DNA of 64,000 bases, taken from contig JAUQWO010000003.1 of the NCBI GenBank assembly GCA_030835135.1, positions 1 to 64,000 of the forward strand, given 5' to 3'. The stretch comes from Bacteroidota bacterium. GTDB taxonomy: Bacteria > Bacteroidota > Ignavibacteria > UBA10030 > UBA6906. This document shows positions 48,896 through 56,720 of this stretch, in pieces. Position 1 is the stretch's first letter; the number at the start of each line of letters is the position of its first letter. The notes under the pieces were generated by a model. The model was given only the letters and a program-made list of their open reading frames with translations, was not told the DNA's origin and searched no databases. A program made the translations under genes and the position numbers.

Positions 48896-49063
48896 GTCCT
48901 CTGCGGTGGTGTTCCGTTTCTTTACTGTGGCTTTCCCGACCTTTGCCGTGGCATTCCGTTCCGCTGCGGTGGTGTCCCAGTCCGCTGCGGTGGTGTTCCA
49001 GTCCGCTGCGGTGGTGTTCCGGTCCGCTGCCGTAATGCTCCGTCCCTCTGCTGTGGCGCTTCT
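48896..49063. repeat. Imperfect 21-bp tandem repeat, 8 units (possibly a ninth degenerate unit at 48875-48895)
   Basis: Consensus GTCCGCTGCGGTGGTGTTCCR; units 48980-49000 and 49001-49021 differ at the last base only; flanking units are progressively diverged. Confidence 0.88.
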
Positions 49064-49075
49064 TCCGTTTGCTTG

Positions 49076-50341
49076 TTACCCTGCGTCACTCTCTTTCAGC
49101 GCCCTGAACATCGCTTCCACATTTTCCACCGGCACCAGGGCCTGGATGTTGTGGACGGTATTGAAGACGAACCCACCGCCATGATTGAAGAGCGCAACAC
49201 GTTCCCGCACTTCCCGGTAGACTTCCTCCGGCGTCCCATAGGGCAACGTCTTCTGCGTATCCACGCCCCCTCCCCAGAACACGATGTCCTTGCCGTACGT
49301 CCGCTTCAGCCAGGCGGGGTCCATCCCCGCGGCCGACGTCTGTACGGGATTCAGGATATCGAATCCGGCTTCGATGAAATCCGGGATCAGGTCTACGACA
49401 CATCCGCATGAATGAATGAACGTCTTCCAGGATGTGTGCGCGTGGATATAGCCGTTGATGATCTTGTGGAACGGCATGTACAACTCCCGGTACGCCTTGC
49501 GCGAGATGAAGAGACCCGCCTGCGTTCCGAAGTCGGTTCCCGTCACGAACGCCGCCTGCGCATTGTCGCCCACTGCCTGGGCGAGACGCTCGAGATTCTT
49601 CAACCCCACGGCGCACTGCCCTTCAAAGACCTTCTGCACGTAGTCCCTCCGGGCGGCGGTGGAAACGTACCACTCCTCCACATCGCGGATCCCGCGGATC
49701 TCCTTCTTCCAAAGCGCCGGCACCAGGGCGATATCCCCGAATGCGACGCCGGGTGCGATCACGATGACGCCCTTCTGCATTCCGGCACCGCGTCGCGCCT
49801 GCTGCGCGAAATGGTGCACGTCGGCATCTGCCAGCGGCGAGAACTCCTCCAGATTATCCGCCGGATCGAGTTCTTCTTCGACGATCGGACGCTGACGCGA
49901 GATCGCATCGAAGAAGTGGCCGCCGTGCGGCATGCGTGCGCACGCCGGCGCGGAACGATCGCCCTCAGGATGAATGAGCAGGTCCTTCTTCTCGTCCACG
50001 GTCACTTCGAACCCGCCGGGGACCAGGACGTCGGTGCCGTCGAACAATGTGAAGGGTTTCCAATCGGCGTTCGCAAATCCGAACATTCCTTTGGGGGCCC
50101 AGGAACCCACGACATCGATACCGAGGGCTTCCCGGAGTTCGTCATCGATCTCACCGAGCATCTGATACGGTTCCACGACCTTCACGCGGTATGCCGGGTC
50201 GCCGAGGATCCGCTGACGCAACCTGGCAACGATGCTCACGTGGATGCCCGTCACCGCCGTGCCACCGAAATCCACGCACACGCGGTCGGGCTGCTCATGG
50301 CGCAACGTCGCCGCAAGCCGCTCACGCGACGTCATGCTCAT
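49076..50341 (-). CDS. URO-D-family protein (methyltransferase-like)
   Basis: 421 aa; RERLAATLRHEQPDRVCVDFGGTAVTGIHVSIVARLRQ, WKTFIHSCGCVVDLIPDFIEAGFDILNPVQTSAAGMDPAWLKRTYGKDIVFWGGGVDTQKTLPYGTPEEVYREVRERV, FNTVHNIQALVPVENVEAMF. Confidence 0.88.
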   Translation of the reverse strand: MSMTSRERLAATLRHEQPDRVCVDFGGTAVTGIHVSIVARLRQRILGDPAYRVKVVEPYQMLGEIDDELREALGIDVVGSWAPKGMFGFANADWKPFTLFDGTDVLVPGGFEVTVDEKKDLLIHPEGDRSAPACARMPHGGHFFDAISRQRPIVEEELDPADNLEEFSPLADADVHHFAQQARRGAGMQKGVIVIAPGVAFGDIALVPALWKKEIRGIRDVEEWYVSTAARRDYVQKVFEGQCAVGLKNLERLAQAVGDNAQAAFVTGTDFGTQAGLFISRKAYRELYMPFHKIINGYIHAHTSWKTFIHSCGCVVDLIPDFIEAGFDILNPVQTSAAGMDPAWLKRTYGKDIVFWGGGVDTQKTLPYGTPEEVYREVRERVALFNHGGGFVFNTVHNIQALVPVENVEAMFRALKESDAG

Positions 50342-52671
50342 CGGGTGACCTCCCCTTCCCAGAAGCGCATCTTCATGGTCCCGGTCGTGTCCGGTCCGCC
50401 GTCAAACCGCAGGGTGGCCTGTACCGGAAGCTGCTCATAGAGCACCTTGCCCCGGTGCTCCACGCGGACGGCACCGACCACGGCATAGCGGATGGCACGC
50501 GGGGTCTCTACCGCGCACAGCGTGAAGGCATCCGTCGTGTAGTCACCATAGGCGCACTTCCCCGACTCGTACGAATACATCGGCCGGCGCCACGAATACA
50601 CCAGTTCCGATTCGAGGTCCAGCTTGGCACCGAGCACCCAGCTGGTGTCGCCCCGACTGATGCTGAGGCAGACCGCCTTGTCCGGATCGTCGGTGGGGAG
50701 CACCCGCACCCGGGCGGCCAGCTCCCCGGGTTTCTCCGTGGCGCCATGGGGCATCAGAACGGTGATGAAGCGCTGCATGTCGTTGCGGTACCCATGCCGG
50801 CCCGTCAGTTGATAGATCGCCTGTTCGCGCTGCCAGTAGCGCATCTGCTCCTCGACGCCATCCTGCAGGTGGTCGCGCTCCGGGAAGCAGATCAGGAGCC
50901 TGTCGTTGCCGCGGACATCGAGCGTCTGGAGCGAATCGTAGACCGTATCGTACCACCCCTCACCTTTCGCGAGGACCTTTCGTGTGTGCCACAGGTTCGC
51001 CATGGTCAGATACGTCGGGCGGGTGAAGCGGACGGCATCGACCACGACGAAGCAATCGAGGGCCTTCACATAGAACACGATGCGATCGCCTTCGTACCCG
51101 AGGTTCTCATCGATGATCCGCGTACGGGAGTAGTCAACGTCCTTCAACGACAGGTAGTCGATCTTCCGCGTCCGCACTTCCCTGTATGCGCCGGAATTCC
51201 GGAAGAAGTCCAGCATCGACTGTCCGGGCACCGCCGCATGGCCGGGAGTCGCATAGCGGTATTCGCCCTGCCTCTGTCCCAGCGCGATCTTCCCATCGCG
51301 CACGACGACGCGGTTATGGAAATAGTCCGCCCGGAAGGCTCCATAGGGGCCGCTCGGCATGTAATCACGGTACCCGCCGTCGTGCAACAGGATCGAATTG
51401 TTCCGCATGAGCAGCGCGATGCTGTTCTCATCGGAGTGACCGTGGTGCATCTTCTCCTCCTCCACGGGGATACTGGACCGGAGGTTTTCCCTGAACAGCC
51501 ATCCGCCATCGCCTTCATCCCGGTAGTTCAACAACAGGTACGTGCTGTTCTTTGCCCACCCATTACGGAAGACGACCTTCTTCCCGACCATGTCCTCGAG
51601 CACCTCGCGGCTTCCGTTGGCCGGCGGCTCCGACGGCAAGGAGAAGTCTGCCCACCGCATCGCATCGGAGAAGATCAATCCGAGGAACACACTCTTCCTG
51701 GGGGCCTTGAAGTCCACCAGTTCGCGGACATGCCGGGCCGCCGCCCACCGCAGCCGGGGATCCTTATTGACCGCGGCTCCCTTCTCAAAGAACGGGAGCA
51801 TGCGGTCCCACCCGCTCCGCCACTGCGCGTCGCCGACATCCGGGACGATGCCGGCCGGGCAGATCATTTGCAGATAGTATTCAAAGTAGTACTGCATCAC
51901 CGGCATGCGATACGCCCGTTCGTCGCCCCGGATGTCGCTCAGGTAGGACAGCAGCGAGTACAACCACACCCCGTTGTATCCGGTGGCATCCTCGATCTCC
52001 CACTGCCCGTCGTTGTCGCCCACGATCGCGTTCCCCATGGTCAGCCAATGGGGTTGATGCGGATGATGCGGAACGACCTTCGCGGCGTACAGGAGGGCCT
52101 CGGCACGCAGCATGGCCCGGTTCATGGCACCCCATTCCTGGAAGCGCACGAGGTAGTCCGCACTCCCGGCGATGTTGTCATCGATCACCGCGCGTTCCGC
52201 CGCGGTCAGTGTCCCGTGCTTCTGCAGGATCGCATACGCGTGGCAATATTTCCCGAAGAAGAAGATATTGGGCACGGCCGGGATGACACCGCCGTATTCC
52301 GCACGGGTCGCGGCATAGTCCGCCGGATAGGCCGACCGGAAATCACCGAACTCCAGCAGCAAACGCTTCGCGCGCGCGAGATACTCGCGCTTCCCGGTCG
52401 CCTCGAACAGATTCGCATACAGGGCGGCAAGATACGGCTCGTTGCCCGGCGGGTTGTAGCCGAAGACGTACTCGACGTCGACGCTCCGCCGCCACTTCTC
52501 ACGGTCGGCATCGAGCGTCGACCAAGCATCGTTGGCCGCGGCCTCGGCATAGCCGAGATATTCCGCACGCGTGATGGCACGCTCCTGCGCACCGGCAGTC
52601 GCGACGGCCGCGACAAGGAACTGAACAGTCAGGAAGAACACGATGTACGGGAACCATCGGGGGACGCGCAT
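50338..52671 (-). CDS. Heparinase II/III-like secreted polysaccharide lyase family protein
   Basis: Start at MRVPRWFPYIVFFLTVQ; alpha-toroid-like N-terminus (EWGAMNRAMLRAEALLYAAKVV), KMHHGHSDENSIALLMRNNSILLHDGGYRDYMPSGPYGAFRADYFHNRVVVRDGK. Confidence 0.72.
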   Translation of the reverse strand: MRVPRWFPYIVFFLTVQFLVAAVATAGAQERAITRAEYLGYAEAAANDAWSTLDADREKWRRSVDVEYVFGYNPPGNEPYLAALYANLFEATGKREYLARAKRLLLEFGDFRSAYPADYAATRAEYGGVIPAVPNIFFFGKYCHAYAILQKHGTLTAAERAVIDDNIAGSADYLVRFQEWGAMNRAMLRAEALLYAAKVVPHHPHQPHWLTMGNAIVGDNDGQWEIEDATGYNGVWLYSLLSYLSDIRGDERAYRMPVMQYYFEYYLQMICPAGIVPDVGDAQWRSGWDRMLPFFEKGAAVNKDPRLRWAAARHVRELVDFKAPRKSVFLGLIFSDAMRWADFSLPSEPPANGSREVLEDMVGKKVVFRNGWAKNSTYLLLNYRDEGDGGWLFRENLRSSIPVEEEKMHHGHSDENSIALLMRNNSILLHDGGYRDYMPSGPYGAFRADYFHNRVVVRDGKIALGQRQGEYRYATPGHAAVPGQSMLDFFRNSGAYREVRTRKIDYLSLKDVDYSRTRIIDENLGYEGDRIVFYVKALDCFVVVDAVRFTRPTYLTMANLWHTRKVLAKGEGWYDTVYDSLQTLDVRGNDRLLICFPERDHLQDGVEEQMRYWQREQAIYQLTGRHGYRNDMQRFITVLMPHGATEKPGELAARVRVLPTDDPDKAVCLSISRGDTSWVLGAKLDLESELVYSWRRPMYSYESGKCAYGDYTTDAFTLCAVETPRAIRYAVVGAVRVEHRGKVLYEQLPVQATLRFDGGPDTTGTMKMRFWEGEVTR

Positions 52672-52760
52672 TTCACAATCTCCGCTGGTTGGAGAACGAA
52701 CTCCGGACCGCCGGGAGAGGCGGTCCGGAGCATGAAGGAAGAACCGCAGCAACGACCGCC

Positions 52761-53963
52761 TTATTCCCCTGTCGTGAGGAACATCGGCTTCATTTCGAAG
52801 CTCTTGTAGTGCGGACGCAGGCGTTCGGTGTTATAGTGCTCCGCAACGTTCACGACCTTCTTGGAACTCGTCACGACATCCAGGGGCAGGTTATCATACC
52901 GGCCGTTCTTCAGAACGACGAGGCGGCCATGGACGCCCTTGAGGATCAGGTCGAGGGCAAGGTTGCCGTACGCCATCGGGACGATCGAATCGATGGCATC
53001 CGGGTCGCCGCCACGGACAAGGTAGCCCAGCCGCTGCGCGATCGTATTGACCGTCTTCCCGTTGTTGTATCTCGGGGAGAGTTCCTTGAGCTTCTCCGAG
53101 ACAAGATCGCCGATGCCGCCCAGCTTCTTATGGCCGTACGCATCCGTCGTGTCGCGCTCGAAGATCATCTCGCCACCCTCGAACATCGCGCCTTCAGACA
53201 CCAGCACGACCGAATACCGGCTCGGATTGTTCTGACGATCGTGCGAGAGCAATTCCGCCAGCTGATCGATGTGGAACTTGTACTCGGGGATCACGCAGCG
53301 ATGGGCCGCACCCGCCATCGTGGGCACCATGGCGGTGTAACCCGCATAGCGGCCGAACACTTCGAGGACGAGGAAGCGCTCGTGCGACCCCGCGGATGTG
53401 CGCAGGTTGTTGGTGATCTGGATCGTGCGCGTCACACACGTGCTGAAGCCGATGCAGTAATCGGTCCCGGGCACGTCGTTGTCCATGGTCTTCGGGATGG
53501 CCACCACCTTCATGCCATCCTTGTACAGCCGCACGCCGTAGCTCAGCGTATCATCGCCGCCGATCGGGATCAGCGTCTCGATACCGAGCCACGCCAGGTT
53601 CGCCATCACCTCCGGCGTGAGATCATTCGCCTCGGCGTTGTACTTGTCCTGCAGGTGCTGGGGGACCGCCGACTTCTTCATGTGGCTCGGCCGCGTGCGC
53701 GAGGTATGCAGGAACGTGCCGCCCGTACGGCCCGCACGGTTCACGATGTCCTCGGTCAGGATGCGGAAATTGTCCGAATTGTCATAATCCTTTTCCCGGA
53801 CGATCTCGGTGATCCCGGCCCAGCCGCGACGCAGTCCGATGACCTGATACCCCTCACGCAGGGCACGGATCGTGACTGCACGGATCGCCGGATTGAGTCC
53901 GGGCACGTCGCCACCACCCGTGAGGATACCGATGACACCTTTGATCTTCTTGATATTAGCCAT
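52761..53963 (-). CDS. 6-phosphofructokinase with PPi-dependent-type active-site residues
   Basis: 400 aa; GILTGGGDVPGLNPAIRAV, LIPIGGDDTLSYGVRLY, IPKTMDNDVPGTDYCIGFSTCV, GRYAGYTAMV. Confidence 0.92.
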   Translation of the reverse strand: MANIKKIKGVIGILTGGGDVPGLNPAIRAVTIRALREGYQVIGLRRGWAGITEIVREKDYDNSDNFRILTEDIVNRAGRTGGTFLHTSRTRPSHMKKSAVPQHLQDKYNAEANDLTPEVMANLAWLGIETLIPIGGDDTLSYGVRLYKDGMKVVAIPKTMDNDVPGTDYCIGFSTCVTRTIQITNNLRTSAGSHERFLVLEVFGRYAGYTAMVPTMAGAAHRCVIPEYKFHIDQLAELLSHDRQNNPSRYSVVLVSEGAMFEGGEMIFERDTTDAYGHKKLGGIGDLVSEKLKELSPRYNNGKTVNTIAQRLGYLVRGGDPDAIDSIVPMAYGNLALDLILKGVHGRLVVLKNGRYDNLPLDVVTSSKKVVNVAEHYNTERLRPHYKSFEMKPMFLTTGE

Positions 53964-54023
53964 GAGAACAGCTCCTTTGCGTTGAACGTCGTGACGATAT
54001 GTACGAGAGTAGTGTTGTCTGTG

Positions 54024-56591
54024 TTAGCGTAGCAAAAGCATGGACCGCGTCGTAGCGAACTGACCGGCACGGAGCTCATAGAAGAATGCGCCGGAAGCCA
54101 TCATCTCACCGCGGTCGGAGGTACCGTCCCATCGCACCGAATAACTGCCGGGTGCGAGCGGCGTATGAAGCAATTCACGGACACGCGCACCCCGGACGTC
54201 ATAGACGGTGATCGTGACGGTCGCGGTCACCGCACCGGGCGGGACCGCGAAGGCAATGAGCGTCGAAGGGTTGAAGGGGTTCGGGTAGTTCTGGGCGAGC
54301 ACATACGAAGCGGGCTGATCCGGCATCGACACATCGCGGTTGCCAACACCCGTCAGGAGTGTCGGTCCATCGCCGCGGGAGCCGCCCGCGCTATCAGCGA
54401 GATACAGGTTCACCCATGACGGACGCTGGAATGCACCGGCAAGCAGCTGCGTCTTCCATTCTTCATCGGTCAGCCGCTTGAAATTGAGTGTCGTGTGCTC
54501 ATAGTAGCTCGCCATAGCCCCGACGAAGGCCGTCGGGGTACCGTCCGAACACGGTGCTATGACGACGCCAAGGTTGACGGGGCCTGTCCCGGCGTGCTTC
54601 ACCCACCCGGCCATCGCCCCCGCAGCGTCCGTCGGGGCAGTATGGATATCAGCCACGACGAGGTCTTCGTCCTCCAGCGTCTCCTGGCCATTATAATAGA
54701 GGTTGGGATACCAGCCATTCGGGGCAGGCGCACACCCTGCGCCGCTAATATTGATCATCCTGCGCAGGAAGCCACGCTCCTGATCCGTACGTGGCGTCCC
54801 GGCAACCTCCTTCTCCGCGATGCCGTGCAGGGTATCCATCACGGCGGCCATGGCCGTGAAGTAGGTCCGGGCGCGGGGAGCCCCACCGGCAAGAGCTCCG
54901 GACGAAAAGACCCGGGTGCCGAGCGCAGCCATTGCTTTCATCCTGCTGAAGAATGCAGGAACGGGCTCCACATAACTGTCAGGATACGAACAGATGACCC
55001 CCCCGCTGTACGACTGCTTCGCATACAGGAGATTATCATGCCGGAGCTGTGCCCATGCAGCCAGCTGGGTATTCATCCCCTTCTGCCACCATGCCGCCGT
55101 GCGCATGAAGGGAGGCAGTGCATCGCGCTCACGCGGAGGCGACAATGATCGGATCGCATGCAACCAGCAATTGTAGAGAGTGCTGTCCCAGAACGCGGGC
55201 TCATAGCCATCGATGAGATAGCGCAGGGCCGCCAGGTTGGAGGCATAGTGGTAGGTCTCCAGTTCCTGCCCGAGCAGACGCGCCGCACCATCATTCCCTA
55301 TCGCAAAGAGGACGTCCAGGCTCGAGGGGAGCATGCGCTTCACCGCGGTGCCGCGGTACTCGATCTGATTGAAGACGACCTTCGAAGTTACATAGGAATC
55401 AACGATGAACCTCTGGCCCAGCAGCAGGAACGATGCGGCAGGCAGGACCTTCCCCGGATCCATGGAGCCGGACCAGAGGATCTGCGAATTGATACGTTGG
55501 GCTGCGTAGGATCTCTCCAGCAGCCCCTTCTGAAATCCCCTCCACGTTGCGGAATCGGTCAGGGCTGCGGGCGATCCGACCCCGGATTCCGTCACGTACG
55601 ACGTCATGAGTGCCGGGGTGATATTGTCCTGGTCGCCAACGAACACCCGGAGGATCATCTCCATACGTTCCATGAGAGGCCGCACGGTCGGATCTTCGGT
55701 GGCCTGAGCGATCAGGACCGACGCGATGATCTGACGCCTGATATCCGCCGGCGTCTGCGCGATCAATGCTCCCGGCGGCGATTGCATGTAGAATTCTGTC
55801 CGGCCGAGCCAGATCATGGTCTTGAAGTAGGCCTGGAACTCCGGTTCGAGAACATAATGGCCGCGTACAGTGAATTGGCTGAAGTCGACATCGCGGGGGG
55901 TATCGCCGAAGAGCGCGATGGATGCCGGGACCTCCGCCGCGACCGCGTCTTCGATCGCTGTCACCCGGGATGTGTTCGCGAGAAAATATGGGGTCACGCT
56001 GCGGCCGAGAAGCCTGCGCGCCACCGTCAGATACAGATCCATATCCTGGAGTGGCTCCGCCATGCCAGGAACCCCCGCGTACGTCTCCGCAAATTCCGGC
56101 ACCTTGCCGGAAAGCCCGGCAAGCAGTTCATCGAGCGCCGGAATGAGAACACCATGCTCGACATCCTGCAGGATGGCGTCATAGGACATGTGAACGGCGT
56201 GCAGGATCGCATCGGCAGAGACGTACACGGGGAGATCGGCGTGATAGATCTCAAGATACGAGCCGGCAAATGTCTTCCGTGAGAGGCGTTCTGACACCAT
56301 GAACCCGTGGTCCGCAAGGAGCGCAGTCTCGGTGGCTGTCAGTCGGTAGGCGGAATCCACGTTCTTGAAGAACCCTGCATTCGCGGGCACATGAGGGGCG
56401 CGTTCGGCGAAGGTCCCCGGCGGGTAGACGGAGGCCAGTCCTGCGGCAGAGAGGTCCGTATGGTTCAGTAGAAACGCCTCATAGGCCGACAGATCGAAGG
56501 ATCCGCCGCCCTGCGCCAGGACACACGTCGCCGATGTCGCCAGCGCCAGTGTCACCGCAACCACGATCCGGAAAAGGTTCATGGAGTCCAC
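54024..56591 (-). CDS. DUF3160 domain protein with T9SS type A-like C-terminal sorting domain
   Basis: 855 aa; signal peptide, DUF3160-like core (LSRKTFAGSYLEIYHADLPVYVSADAILHAVHMSYDAILQDVE), C-terminus AQNYPNPFNPSTLIAFAVP…YDVRGARVRELLHTPLAPGSYSVRWDGTSDRGEMMASGAFFYELRAG. Confidence 0.87.
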   Translation of the reverse strand: MDSMNLFRIVVAVTLALATSATCVLAQGGGSFDLSAYEAFLLNHTDLSAAGLASVYPPGTFAERAPHVPANAGFFKNVDSAYRLTATETALLADHGFMVSERLSRKTFAGSYLEIYHADLPVYVSADAILHAVHMSYDAILQDVEHGVLIPALDELLAGLSGKVPEFAETYAGVPGMAEPLQDMDLYLTVARRLLGRSVTPYFLANTSRVTAIEDAVAAEVPASIALFGDTPRDVDFSQFTVRGHYVLEPEFQAYFKTMIWLGRTEFYMQSPPGALIAQTPADIRRQIIASVLIAQATEDPTVRPLMERMEMILRVFVGDQDNITPALMTSYVTESGVGSPAALTDSATWRGFQKGLLERSYAAQRINSQILWSGSMDPGKVLPAASFLLLGQRFIVDSYVTSKVVFNQIEYRGTAVKRMLPSSLDVLFAIGNDGAARLLGQELETYHYASNLAALRYLIDGYEPAFWDSTLYNCWLHAIRSLSPPRERDALPPFMRTAAWWQKGMNTQLAAWAQLRHDNLLYAKQSYSGGVICSYPDSYVEPVPAFFSRMKAMAALGTRVFSSGALAGGAPRARTYFTAMAAVMDTLHGIAEKEVAGTPRTDQERGFLRRMINISGAGCAPAPNGWYPNLYYNGQETLEDEDLVVADIHTAPTDAAGAMAGWVKHAGTGPVNLGVVIAPCSDGTPTAFVGAMASYYEHTTLNFKRLTDEEWKTQLLAGAFQRPSWVNLYLADSAGGSRGDGPTLLTGVGNRDVSMPDQPASYVLAQNYPNPFNPSTLIAFAVPPGAVTATVTITVYDVRGARVRELLHTPLAPGSYSVRWDGTSDRGEMMASGAFFYELRAGQFATTRSMLLLR

Positions 56592-56612
56592 CTAAGGGAG
56601 GTCAATCGTTTC

Positions 56613-56641
56613 AAAATACCCACCGTTTTGCACAAAATCAA
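56613..56641 (-). promoter_or_regulatory. Putative sigma70-like promoter (TTGATT-N17-TATTTT) for the DUF3160 gene
   Basis: Minus strand -35 at 56636-56641, -10 at 56613-56618. Confidence 0.5.
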
Positions 56642-56652
56642 TATGCTTCGGC

Positions 56653-56681
56653 TTGCGGGTCAGGGGCTTTTCATGTATTTT
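56653..56681 (+). promoter_or_regulatory. Putative sigma70-like promoter (TTGCGG-N17-TATTTT) for the receiver/PEP-synthase-like gene
   Basis: -35 at 56653-56658, -10 at 56676-56681; lies upstream of the internal ATG at 56721. Confidence 0.45.
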
Positions 56682-56720
56682 GCCTTCACTTTCACACTTT
56701 CGTGCACCGACAGTGACCGC

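Noticed and set aside
48896-49063. CRISPR array
   Set aside because: Units are directly contiguous with no spacers, too short, and no cas genes nearby.
48110-49411. 433-aa plus-strand ORF with Cys-rich RCGGVPV heptapeptide repeats
   Set aside because: Most of it is antisense to the HAD and URO-D genes; only the repeat portion is intergenic. Treated as a DNA repeat unless a peptide is shown.
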